Source: Erpobdella octoculata (lineage: Eukaryota > Annelida > Clitellata > Hirudinida > Erpobdellidae). Taken from it: 64,000 nt of DNA. The stretch lies in NCBI GenBank assembly GCA_963978895.1, contig OZ022238.1, positions 21,306,732 to 21,370,731 of the forward strand, written 5' to 3'. Positions 47,863 through 61,900 of the stretch are shown one piece after another. The translations under genes and the position numbers were made by a program. Under the pieces are notes generated by a model. The model was not told the DNA's origin, searched no databases, and saw only the letters and a program-made list of their open reading frames with translations. The number at the start of each line of letters is the position of its first letter. Positions within the stretch are counted from its first letter, which is position 1.

Positions 47863-50800
47863 TCAGTGAAACTCACAGTACTTAGTACAATTCTCATTTT
47901 GTTCTTTCTCTTCTTCCTTCTTTTCTGTTGTTTCTTTTTCCCTCTCCTTCCTTTTTTATGTTCTCTCTCTCCTGTTTTATTGTTCTTTCACTTTCACTTT
48001 CTCTATCTCTTTTTTTCCCTCCTTTTTTGTTTCTCTTTCTCCCTCCCTCTCCATCTCTTTTTTTTCTATCTTTCTTTCACATTTGTTAAGAAAAGCATAG
48101 ATTTTGTTTGTTCTGACTAAATAACACAAAGAATAAAAATATAATGTTTATAATTTACTGAAAAATTATCCTAGTTAATCATTTATAACGCAAAAGAAAT
48201 GTTGTGTATTTCATGTGGGTTATCAAGAAGGCTAGAAGTCTGCAATCTACCGATTGTATTATATTTATACATATGTACCGTGCATAATATAGTTGCTTGA
48301 TAACCCTATAATAAAGAACACAAAATGAAAAAAATTCTTTCAAATGGTTTTTTTATTTGTAGTGATCTTTATGCATTTATTTTACTATCATCATCATCAT
48401 CATCACTCACAGTATTATTTTACATAGGATCAAGAAGAAGGAGTTCGTTCCCTCTTGACTTCAAGTCTCGAGTATTTTCCTACTCAGTTTTTCAGACCAA
48501 TGGAGATTCTTACTTGTCTTGTCAGAAGTGGATTTCCAAGTCTTCAACAGGTGAGATATTGAGTTTCAATCATTGACATAGTAGTATGGGGATTAAAAAA
48601 AATGAATAAACATTTATAAGTGTGCCTTTGATGGTTGTTTTAAGTAAACCTTTATTGAAGAGAATTAAAGAAATTGTTAAAAAAATTACCTTACAAAAAT
48701 ATTTTAACAAGCAACATTTTATATTCAAAAAAGGTTGTGAGATTGGTGCAGAACCTTCCATCTCTTGCAGACCGGTTAGGACGCAGTGCTCGAATTGTTC
48801 CCACTGAAGAGGACAACATATACAGGCTTCCTGTCGCTGCAAAGCCAACTTCATATCCTCGTACGTAATTTGTTGTGACGGTTGTTTCGTATTGTGTAAT
48901 CATCAATATGTTGAGATATTGGCATTTTTATTAAACTTCACTTGGTGTATATTAGCATTGTGAGATTATTCGCACAATGCTAAGTTGATTTTGCTTGTTA
49001 ACCTAAAAACTTTAAATTCTTGACATTTATGCATTACAATTAAATTAAAATAAAACTTCAATTTTATATTTATTGTTTAATTTTTTTGTTTTCAATATTT
49101 TTTACAGATTGTAAATTCTACATTCCATCAAATACTCTTGGAAGAATGCTGACTGATGCTATTATAGGTGATCATAAATATTAATATCAAAAAGTATATT
49201 ATTGAAAATATTATTATAAGGAATGCAGTGAGTTAATATACAAAAATTTATTCTAATATCAAAGATGTCGTAAAAATATTCTTGATAGTTTATAAGCGAT
49301 GATTTTGATGTCACTATAAAAAAAATTACTGATTATTATAGCAAGTTTTAATATATGTGACATCAATATTGTTGAAATAGCATAGATATTTCATGCTTTT
49401 TTATAACATTTTCTTACTAGATGGCCAACAAACAAAGGATGACCTGATCGTGTGGTACTTCCAGTATGATGGATTTGATCTTCTTCTCTCAGAAGTTGCA
49501 AAACTGCTTCAATTTTTTGACGAAAGAGCCGGCAGTGTCGATCCAAATCTTGTGTTTCGCGTCTCCACGGTGATGTCATTCGTTGGTGAATGTTTGAAGG
49601 TCAACTCAGATTTCATGAGGGATGAGTTGGTTCAATTTGGTGGATTTGTTGATGGTTCATTGCAGCTTTTGCAGAGGTGGGCTTCTTAAATGCTTTTATT
49701 TAACTTCACTCGTCTCTCTGTTTGTTTGTTTGTTTGTCTGTGGTGATCAAATCTTAGAAACAAAAATTCACCCACTTTTCGACCACCCAGAGCTCTAAAA
49801 CTTTCAGGAACGCTTTATTCTGGATGACAATACATGAATTTCATGTTTCTGACATGAATTAGGCCTTAAATCAATTAAAATTAATCAAATTAATTACTGC
49901 CATCTAGCGACTGTAATAAAATCGTTTGACAACCGGCCACAAAGCTCTGGCGATCAATATTTCGCATCTAAGTCCGAGTTTGCAATAGTGTTTACTAATC
50001 TAAACATGTAATTTACTGAGAGGAAATAATTATCAGTTAAATAATTTTTTATATAAATGAATTCGAGACGGAGAGGTGGATGACCATTATCTGGACCGTT
50101 ACAGGTAAACGCAAATTCGACTAATTATTCATCTACGTAGAGCTTTGAAACTTTCAGAATAGCTGTATTATCGATAACAATTTATGAATGAAGTGTTTTA
50201 GATAACAACTAATCCATACATCGAGTTAAATTTATGAATTTTGATTTCATATGAAAGAAATAAACAATGTACAAGATTGAGCGTAACGGTTGTTTTAGAT
50301 TAAAAAATTTCAGTTCGTTGACTCAGATAAAGAGGCAAATAAAAGCTTTTTTTAAATTAATTTTTTATCTTTACTTGTTTTATTATAAGAATTTATTCAG
50401 TGTTCTAATTATAATTAATACCACTGGCTGGCACTTACCAGTTATACTACACCCAGGCTTGTGGAGCCGCTAATTTTTGCCGGAGCCGAAAATATCTGGC
50501 GGCTCCGATTCTAAAAATGTTTGCTTTTATTAATTCAAAATTCAAAAATTTGGTTGACACAGAATAATTCAACATTCAAGTAATATTTTAAAAATTATGT
50601 TTTATTTATGCAGCACAGAGATAATACATATAATTTGAAGAATAATTATAATCCTAATTTTAAACATAAATAATAATGCCTGAATTAATTAGAACTAAAA
50701 ATCTAGAATGCAACAAAACAATTTCATTCCTATAACATCTTTAACTAGGGAAAAATTAAATAAAATTAATTAAAACAAAAAATTTTTTTAATTAACCAAT

Positions 50801-52940
50801 CAGAAGGCACTGTTTATCATAAATTGCGCTTTTTTTTTTTTTGAGACAATGTTTAAGTCAAAAGTTTACGCAAGTTTGTCTTGTGTGACACCCCTTTTAT
50901 AGGGAGCCGGAGCCGTCAAATTTTTCGGGAGCCGAGCCACAAAAAAATGGCAGCTCCGCAAGCCTGACTACAACTAAATTACCTTTACTGAAATGCACAT
51001 AAAAATGCATCATCATTTACCAGAAACTAAAAAGTGACATTAAGACAGAGTTTTTTATCCAATATTTGTCCCATCTCCATAGAATGCTCTTCAAAGTAAT
51101 TTCTTTTTTACACAAAAAAGTTTTGATTAAACTTCATCCTAAGCAAAACTAATCACACCTTTAATTTGTCAATCAAACATCACTCAGTTCGTATTGGCTT
51201 ATTGCTCCTTGTGTGCTTTTCCCATGGAGTAAACCTCCATGTTACTAATAAGTGCCTGGGTGGTCTAGTTTTTGTTAGATATAAATTAGTGTATGCAGAC
51301 TTGCAGACATGGAACGATTGCAACACCAACGATTTACACTTACACCCACTCCATGTTTTTTATAGTCTCTTCTATGTCTCTTTAAGATTATGGGTGGGAG
51401 CTTGAATAAAAGCTTAGTTTTGAATTTTTCTAAATTAACAGTTAATAACAGAAAATCAGTTTGTGATACAATGAAAATGGTGTAAAGAAGTTAAGAGAAC
51501 ACTTCAGTGGTGTTGGGCTTATACATTATGATTGCCGCTTGTCTGGCTGCACAAAAAATCTGAGAATCTTATGTTTCTACGCCCTAACAAGCCGATATTC
51601 GGTGTACCTCCCAATTTTAATTAATTGAAAATTTATTTAATTTATTTTTTTAAAATATAATTTACTTATATGAAAAATATTTTAATTAGTTAAAGTTTTT
51701 ATATTAAATTTTTTTCAGATTTTCAACATCAAGCAATCCATGTGTTGAGTTAATTAGTTCATGCTTGCTTGTTCTTTGCAATGCAATGAACATATTTCCT
51801 AGTGAGGTTGGTTCATTGGAGATTATTTGCATTTTCTCTCATAATATTTAATTTTATCTTTGAATTCAGTTGTTTTTTTTTATAATAGTTTAAGACTGAA
51901 ATGGCTGTATGTAGGAAGCACTAAGTACTTCCTGTCATGGATCATAATTTCATCCTTTTAACTTTTCCCTCCTCCTTTGTTCAGGCTTGGTACTGGCTTG
52001 TAAAAGCAAGGCGGAGTTGAATTCAGTTGTCTTTCTATATTATACAAAGTGGTGTCTTACAATATAAGCTCAGCTGTTCTTGTTTCACGAACAACATTTT
52101 TTCTGCAGTATGATTCAATCAATATATAAGTAGCACCTATGAACAGTTGCTGAGATAGATCACCTATGTTAGAAAAGTTAGCTAATTTTGTTTATCACTG
52201 GAGCGAATCTTCCTGAACTGAAAATTATTTTGCAAATAAATACATATAATACCAATCCGTAGAAAGAGTTATAACACAAACAACAACTAATCTTGTGATA
52301 CGAGTTGGTCTAGTGGTTTAAAGACCGGCTTGGGTATCCTTAGTACCCGGATTCGATTCCAGGTTTGGTGGAGTAGTTTTCTTGAGCAAGGAACTAACTA
52401 ACTCATATTTGATCAGGTCCACTCCATTAATATATATAATAGCCCATGTCTGTGTAAGACGTTTTTGTGTGACGCTCTGCTATCTATGGTAAACTAATTA
52501 ATATATAACAATGATAAATAAATATATATATAATTAAATAACTTAAAAAATTCTTACTTTATGTAAAATAAATTCAAAATATAAAAAACTATTAATATTT
52601 TTGAATATGTCTTTTCTCCTTTCATTTGTTTTGGAGTGCATACGAACAATTTCTATCAATTTCACTTATATCGCTTTCTAAAAACTTACTCCATCGCCAA
52701 GTTCTTTCTGCTGTCAAACGATGATTTTTTGCTTCTGGATTTTCTTGCATTTTTGGTAACTGAAACGTTAGTAATAGAATACAAAACAAAGAAAGTTTAA
52801 AGTAATAATTATTCAAAGGTGGGCGAACAGTGCACAGTGGTTTTAAACTTCCTGTTCCACTTCACGAGAGCTCTGTTCCTGCAGTAAGACTAAACTCGCC
52901 AGAGGCACAAATATTTTATCAGCTTCGCTCATCATAATTG

Positions 52941-52979
<39 letters not shown>

Positions 52980-55900
52980 TTTGACAATATTTAGAGTGGC
53001 GTAAATCCTAAAGGACTTCAAGGCCACTGAAGGGTTTTTTGCAGAGGCAGCCATTTATAGGCGCCTTCCCCTTTAGCAATGCGAGTGAACTCCTTGCTTA
53101 AGGGAGTTACGCTGGTGACGCCGGTGAGGCTTGAACTGCGACCTAATGATCGACAGGCGAACGCTCTACCGCTCTGCCACCAGCAGAAATCACTATGCTT
53201 TATTTTTTTACATATTGCAACAATATTTTAATACATTTTATAAGTTTTAATAACTGGATCTAATTTTTGACAAAAGCGTTTTTTGTCTATTAGTTTAAAC
53301 TTCAAATAAACAATTTAAGGGCACTTAAGAACCGTTTATTTTATGCTATAGTTACAGAATTTGTTATGATAAGAACGAGAGGCTCATATGTAATGCTATA
53401 CCAATTTAAGAAAAAGAGCTATTTTGAAACAGATTTTAAGAAAATAAAATTATAGACAATATTGAACAACATAAGTATTTGCTGTAGTACTTATGTTGTT
53501 TATTATTGTAATACAGAATTTCTCAAATATTTCACTTTATCTGATTAGCCAATAATAAAATATATATTAACGCTAGGATTACTCTCTGGCGCATTTCCAA
53601 AATTATGAAAATTGTACTACCAAAACTCGACCCGAACCCGAAGGTTTTTAATTTTGAAACCTGAACCCGAAATTTTGAAAATTGAAAATCTGAAATTGAT
53701 TTTTGAAAAGTTGAAAACCCAAGCCCGGTTTTTTGAAAAATGAAAACCTGAACCCGAAAATTCAAAATTCAAGAACCCGAACCCGAAAAGTCCAAAAAGT
53801 CCTACCCGTGACATCCCTACTTCCGAGAGATGTTTCAATTCATTCTCTAATAAAAATTCCTCTTCTTCTCCGGCTTATCCGTACTTGCAAGGGCTGGATG
53901 GTTTCTTCGAACCTGACGCTTCTATTCAGTTATAGAAAATAAAAAATACATAAAAATTGAATTCTAAAAATATCAATGCTTGCATGCAGTGTTGGGTAAA
54001 ATCACATTTTAAATGATTTAAAATCAAAATCATTCACTTCAGAGTGATTTTGAAATCAAAATCAAAATCATTTTTTCTTTCCACCAAAAATGATTTCAAA
54101 TCAAAATCATGATTTTGATGATTTAAAATCATCAAATCATTACTAAAAAATGTGCGCTTATTAAAATTGCTACTGATGACAATTCTTCTAAAAGTCATTA
54201 TAAGTCACAAAAATCTTTATTTCAAAAAATGCTTTGGTTTAGTTTCAAGAGTGTTAATTTCTCAAATAGTGCATCAGAAAGTTTGTTTCTTTTTGGCATC
54301 TCAATCAAACCTGCTATACTGAACAGACGCTCAACAGGCTTTAAATCGTGCAAAATCATTTTCGCTTATGGAAATTTGATTTCAAATCAAAATCATGCAT
54401 TTTCAAATGATTTCAAATCAAAATCATGCATTTTCAAATGATTTCAAATCAAAATCAAAAATCACATAATATGATTTAAATTACGATTTAAAATCATTTG
54501 ATTTCAAATCTTACCCAACACTGCTTGCATGCAATAGAAGCTTTACTACATGAATTTTGATTTTAATTAAATAAAATTAAAACAAAACAAGAAGTTAAGC
54601 CGTAACACCACAATAAGACAATAGATCTTTTTTGCATGTAGCTTGATTTGTGAGAATATGTTTGCTTTAAAGGTCATATTTTGCCTTGTTATCTGATTCC
54701 TTTGCTATGTAAGATTATGTTTTTAATTGACATTAAAGGAAAATCTTCTTGTTAATAATTTATTTTTAGTCGTATACTTTCATATTTAATTTTTGTATAT
54801 GTGTTTAGATTAGTTGAGTTAAAATTTTGTGATTTATGATTTTATTCAATTTTTTAGTTTTATTTAATTTATATCTGAATACTTATTATATGCAATTTGA
54901 GCGCACTATCAATTGAGTCGTGAACCGTGTTGAACAGAATGTTGTGTTCTTCAATTATATATAGATATGGAGAGGACTTCAGATGATGGGTTTTGTGCCA
55001 AATTTCTTACATCGTGTCAATGACATTAGTCAAGCTGTCAAGTATGAGTTTTTGATATTAAATCAAGTATCTGAGTTTTAATGTTACATGTATTGTTATT
55101 AATAAAAATGTTTTGGTAAATTTAAAGAGCATTGAACAGTGGGACATATGGCAGACTGCTGATGAGCTGTGAAGCAGTGATGGGTAGATATTCTGTCACT
55201 GAAGCTTTTCTTGAATTTCTACATCTGGTTGTTGATGTGAGAATTAGATTTCGTTTTTGTTTCTTAATTTTAGTTTTTTAATTTTATATATTTTAGTTAT
55301 TGAGTGATTTCTTTTGTTATCCCACTTTTAAAAATTCATTTAATTCATCAGCACACAGATATGAAAGAGGTCATGTTAGAGTTGACACCATCCGTTCTAT
55401 TTGTGTGTCAAGAAATTTTCCCAACTCACGACAAGTGGAAATATTCAAATGAAGACTCAAGAAGAAGAATTGGTTATTTTATTTATTTTGCCTTATTATA
55501 TCATTTAGCTTAGTCAAAATATGTTCTATTCAAGTTAATTTTAGGATTCTGCGTCCCGTTATTTTTTTTGAAACAATATGATACGATACGACTTCTGAAA
55601 TTTGTCTCGAATAAAACGATACGATACGAGACGCCTCGACCAATAACGAGACAAATCTGATACGATACGATATCGGGATCTCGACTGAAATTTCAACTGT
55701 GGAAATTTTGTCTCGAATAAAACGAGATAACATAGAATGATGAACTATACGCGACAGACAATATTAATAACTACATTAAAGGAATTTATTCGAAAAAAAT
55801 ATTTAAAAATTCAAAATTTATAAAAATTTACAAAATTTATTTTTTTTTAAACTTGAAATAAGTTTCATTTGTTTAGTTTCGGTACATCTATTTGTCTAAA

Positions 55901-56450
55901 TTTAGACTCTAAATGATGACAAGCACGAGAAAGTACCTGTATGCAAGAATTAAGAAAGTGAAGAAAACCCAGCGGGTTTATTTATAGGCGATGGCGAATC
56001 CGGTTGGCAAGAAAGAAGCTGAGAAAGTTTCTAATTTCAGCTGCAGACGACGTGCACACTACAGGTGATACACACATACTCACATACAACCAAGAATATA
56101 ATCGAGATTATAAAGATATATCTTAGATGAGCTACTATTACGGTCAATTACGGATATCAAAACACTAAAATAATCATTCCAATTCTATATAACAAATTTG
56201 ACGAAACAAGTTTATCAAACAGACTAAACCAAAACATAAACACAGAACGATAATAATAATAGTCATCGATGTCAGCGAGTACGATTGCCTTGCCAACCGT
56301 TGATGCCGGTTCGCATATTTCTAAATGGAAGTATGCAGAGGTCGACTAGCAGCCTAAGAGGGGCGTGGCTTAACCTCTGCTTTAGATATCTTTGATTAAT
56401 ATTTCCAATATGGCACTAAAAAAAGTGATAGAACAGAAACGAGCTGGCTG

Positions 56451-56486
<36 letters not shown>

Positions 56487-56513
56487 TATATATATATGTA
56501 ATATATAATATAT

Positions 56514-56574
<61 letters not shown>

Positions 56575-58831
56575 TATATATATTATATATATATATATAT
56601 ATAATATATTGAAATATATATATATATTGAAATATGTTGCCGGTTCCCAGACTAAAAATAGTAAATAATGGGGCTACAGGCTGTTAGGAAAACCGAATTT
56701 AAAGTGGGGATAATAATAGTTAAATAGTTAAAAACTTCTTTCAATAGGTAGATTAATTAATCAATGTTGATGAATCAATCGTTAATTAAATATGTATGAC
56801 TTTCGTTGTTTATTGAAAAATATTTTATTTAAATATCGGAATTTTTTTCGAGACTATACGAGAACAAAATTTAAGTCTCGCTATTTTATTTCAATACGAG
56901 ACTTCCCCCGCAGGCTGTATCGTTTTAATAGCGATACAGGATTTCCCGTGTCGTTTTGAAATCCCGATTGATGTCGGGATAACGATTACGAGACGCAGAT
57001 GCTTAGTAATTTTCTGGGGTCACTTTTAACTCAGTTTTAAAAATCCTGTCTTGTTGAGATTTGACAAGAAATAATTTTTTGTCGCAAAACAAATAATGTT
57101 ATTCAAAGCGTGTGCTTTGCATGTTGTTAATAAAATTATAAAAATTTCAGTGGGTTTGAAGTATTATGCAGGATGGCTTAATAGATAAAGCCATTCTTTT
57201 GATTTGCATTGGTTTCAATCTTTGGCATTTTACAAAGTTCTGCTTTTTAAATCCTTTATATTATTTTCGATTGTCTGTCTGTCTTCTTCTCACAAACTTT
57301 GAGTCTCAAAATTAACTCACTTCCCGTTATCCGATCGAGCTGAAATTTGGCACATCGACTTGGGATGCGAGACAATTGAATCTATCAAAATTTCAGTCAA
57401 AACGGCCCCCGTCAAAACGGCCCCCGTCAAAACTTCCCCCGTCAAAACGGTCCCCGTCAAAACGGCCCCGTCAAAACGGTCTCCGTCAAAACGGCCCCCG
57501 TCAAAACGGCCCCCGTCAAAACGGCCCCCGTCAAAACAGCCCCGTCAAAAGGGTCCATATTTTTGAATTTGAATTTAATTTTTGAATTTGGCTCTGGGCT
57601 TAAAAATAAAAATCTAGGATCGTATATAAAGGATTTATAATAAAAACTTTGTTTTTATGGGTTAGTTTTTTAGTTATTGAATGAATAAATCAATGTAAAT
57701 TAAACCTCCAATCCAACTAATATTTGCTTATAGTTGTTAGTCTAAATGTTTGCTTATAGTTGTTAGTCTAAATAATAACCCACATTTAAAGCCCCTTGAT
57801 AAGCGACTAAGGCTCGAAGAAGCAGCATGTTTGGATCGCACAGTTACCAGCCACCCGGGCTTTTCATAGGTTGCTTGCTCTTTATTATTACCCAGCTTAA
57901 GCTGGAACTCATTTGTCGACCACAAGTGGATGAAAGGCTGAGTTGACCGTCAGTAAGATAAGAGTGAACTTCTTGCATTGTGAGATTCTGCATGGGATTT
58001 GAACCCAGGGCATCAAGACTTTATTGCTTTACCACCATGCCACACCAGATGAGGATGTTAGGATGGTATGGTGCTTTTATAACGAGAATAAAAATATTAT
58101 GGCAGCTGATGTTATTGCTAAATTAAAAGGCCATTTGATTGCACATGTGGCTGCAATGTGGAATATAATTTAAGGTAGATATATTCTTTTTATATACTTG
58201 TTTTTGTTTGAATCAAGCAAATCTTATATTAGTTTTGTTAAGTTTATGCTTCTATCAATCCAACTGGGCATTAATTGGCTGTAAAAACTAAAATAAAATA
58301 ATGAGAAAGTTTATTGAAAGAGTTAGTTTGACATTTCAGAAGAATTAGCTATTAATTACAGTTATTAAAATCTTACTTATTCAGTTATTTGAAATTTATC
58401 AGTATCTTATTAATTTAGTCATATTTGTAAAACCTTTATTGTAAAATATCAAAACAATATAATTGGTTAGTTATTGTTTTAAGTATGATGAGCTACGATT
58501 GACATCTTTTTTTGTTTTCCACTTTATTAGGTCTGCTGTGTATGAAAATCTTTAAAAAGATTCTTGATGTTAATGAGGAAACAGATCGTGACGATGGGCA
58601 AAACGAATCATCGCACGTGACATCACCACGTTCCAGTGATCTCAAGTTTTCAAAGTAATTAATTTTATTTCAAAGAATTTTATTGGTTATTTGAGGATTC
58701 ATTTTTGTGAACATGCACAGATGCACATTCAATATTTCTGATGAATCTGCCTTCATAGTAGTTTAATATTTTTCTTCTTTCCACTCCACATGTTGTCTTT
58801 TTATTTCAGTTGTCTAATCTGTTTCTTCTCT

Positions 58832-58906
<75 letters not shown>

Positions 58907-61900
58907 AGTGTTTCTCTCACTCTCACTTTTATTATTAATTTCTAAAGTGGCTGTTGCTACAATCAAGTTCAACATTGTTTCATTTGTTGCAAATTATTAA
59001 TTTATCATTTTATTTTAGATTGTCAGTTCAGTCAGTTGTGATCAGTGCCCTGCTGTACTCAGAGGCAGGTAATGCACTTTTGGACATCATTAATATAGGG
59101 GTTGAAGAAATTGGTGTCAGACTTGCCAATCAGAACAGGTATGTTCTTATTGCTTAGCCTTTTGTAATAATTCTCTATTGTAAGCCAATTAGAAAAACGT
59201 CAAAATTCAGGTAATAAGTTTCTCAAATGATTAAGTCCAAGACTTAACAAAGAACAGAACTTATGAATTTTTACTTGGAGCTATTTGTTATTTCATTTTT
59301 GCAGTGCTTTTGAGGGAGATGGAACAAATTCTGTTGAGCTCGTAAAATTATCTCTCAGCATTCTCAACGGCTTGTTAGTCAAACGCCCCGATCTTGCTTC
59401 TGCGAGCCCGTATTTGGCCAGGGCACTTTCTAGCATCCCGTCCAACTCATATTCATTTTATGGATGCAAAGGAGTAGATGATATGGGACTGGCTGGTTTG
59501 AAAGGAAAAGTAGAACCGCCATCTCATCTAGTGAAATCAGTGGTTCTCTATGTTTATCACAGACACGACTGCTCTCTCGTTGTTGAAGCCACTCAACTTC
59601 TCAAACATCTTGCTCTGGTAGGTTGCTTTTTTTAATGGTTTTTGCAGAAGGCGATCAAATGTTTAAGTTTGTTTGTCTGAGTACCTGAATAGATAGTGCA
59701 GATATTATCACCATGGTTATTGCATCAAAATTCATTATAATTGCAAATGATTTGTTTCAGATCTTTCCTTTGTCTATGTTAGCATGCATGGGAAGTGATG
59801 TACATCCTATCAAAGATGTCTACCTTGAGAGACTTCAAACGATCACTGAGGTGTGAATTATTTCTCATGAAGAATTTTTTTGTTGATTTTTTTTTATGTT
59901 TATTTATTATTTATTATGTAGGATGTTAACTTGAAAGTGGCCATTTTGGAATGGCTGACAGCTTGTGTTCAGAATCAACCAGGACTGGTGGAAATTTTCA
60001 CCAATGATGCTAAAAGCAAACTAAGAAATCCAGACAATGAGCCAATTGCCTTGTTTCTCTCAGAACCCAATATAGCTGTAAGCTATTTATGATGTAGACA
60101 GAAAAGCTATTTCAATTTGCTTTCATTTAAAAAAAATGTTGTCAAGTTTAAGAATTTTTCTGTAAAAATTTTCATTTAGCCGCATGAAGGTGAACTGGGA
60201 GCGAAGAGTATCTGTCTTCAAGCGATTGTAAAACTTATTAGGAAGGATAAACAGGTTTGTTTAGAATTATTTTATTATTTGATTTATGACTTTCTTATAT
60301 AATATTTTTTTATTCAATATTTTTTTATTTCAAATTAGTGATTATTCTTATAAATTTGATTTCTTTGCAGGGTACATATCAGTACCTATCTGAACTTATA
60401 AATTTGATTTCTTTGCAGGGTACATATCAGTGCCCACCTGAACTTATAAATTTGATTTCTTTGCAGGGTACATATCAGTGCCCACCTGAACTTCTCTGTG
60501 CTTCATTGGAATTTCTTCACTCTCTTTGGAAAGAGTTTCAACTGTCAGCCATGCTCTCACTCAAGAATGTGTATGTGTATATTCTTTGTGTTCATATAAT
60601 TATAATTATAATTATGTTTTTTTTGTATATTCATTAAATCAGCTTTTTTACACTTTTCTTTGTTGAACAGTTACTTGCTACTGCCATGTCTGACTATTTA
60701 TTAGATAATTATAAAATTAAAGGGATTTAAAAAAAGATTTGTTTTTATGGCTAACTTGTTCTCACCAGGGATAACTTCTGGGATTGTCTGTTCCATGTTC
60801 TGGAAAAAGAGAAACTGGACAATAACAAAATAATTGTTTGTAAATTTTTATTTTTCATAATAATTACTGGCAGTTATGTTGCTCATCACAGCCATAAATT
60901 CACATCGTATTATTCTATTCTGTATATAAATTGAAATAATCAAATGGAAAAGAAAAAAAAATGTCTGCAACAAATTATTGACAATTATGATCATATTACG
61001 TTAACGTACTTTATCGAACAGGATGAAGGAAACGTGTCAGCAACTCGTGTGAAATGTGTTAGTCACGTTTTAAGAATTTTTGCACTTGAGGTTTTCCATC
61101 GAGACAGGTTAGTTGATGGTAGATGGAATCAACTGGAATCAATATGCAGTACATATTTAACTGTTTAATCAGGCACGAAAAAGCATGTCCCGTCTTCGCA
61201 ACTAAGTTAGCTTCGGTCCTGTCATCAGATACGATTCTGTCATGGTCGAAGGTAGTAATGATCATTTGTTTATTTATTCATTAAGTTATATTCATTTATA
61301 AATTATTACATTTTTTGAATTTCATATTTTTTAATGGAGTTTCTTGTTCGATTACAGTTTTGCATGTTTTGGTTTGTCTGCATGAAAAAAATCCCATTCA
61401 ACAAAATCTTTCTGAAAACTTCATTTGGCAAGCCATGCTCATGATTGTAGCATTGGTGAATTGTCAAACATAAATATAGTCATTAGTAAACAAAATTTAG
61501 TATTTATGGCTGTTTTTGAATGTCATTTGTGGGCGATCTGTTGCACAAACTGGTAGTTACTGAGCTGTTACTTGATGTACCAGGTGCCATAGTGTGTATT
61601 TTTTACATTATCCTTCTTAAGATCTTGGGTATCGATGTTTTTATAAATATATTATTTATATTATAAATATTTATTATTTATTTATTTTTCGTCAAACCCG
61701 AACAACCACGATAAAAAACCTACGTAAAACCGAAAAAGATTTTTTTCCGTTCACTTCACTGAATGAGTGAATTTCATGTTAATGATTTTATGATCCATGT
61801 GTGCCTTGATGGTTATATAATGGGCAGCCTAGAGATTTGTTTTAAGCTGATATATAATGTAGATATGGTGAATGTAATCTCATGTCTTAATATGTGACTA

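Noticed and set aside
47707..48120. 137-codon frame rich in SLSLSL and RERERE on the other strand
   Set aside because: (CT)n microsatellite and pyrimidine-rich intron sequence of NUP188.
51166..51405. 79-codon ORF in NUP188 intron 18
   Set aside because: No similarity, no splice or promoter context; length is expected by chance.
52306..58068. tRNA genes suggested by A and B boxes (52306, 53190, 58068)
   Set aside because: Each has a tRNA-unrelated body and, in one case, a microsatellite tail, and acceptor stems do not pair well. Called SINEs.
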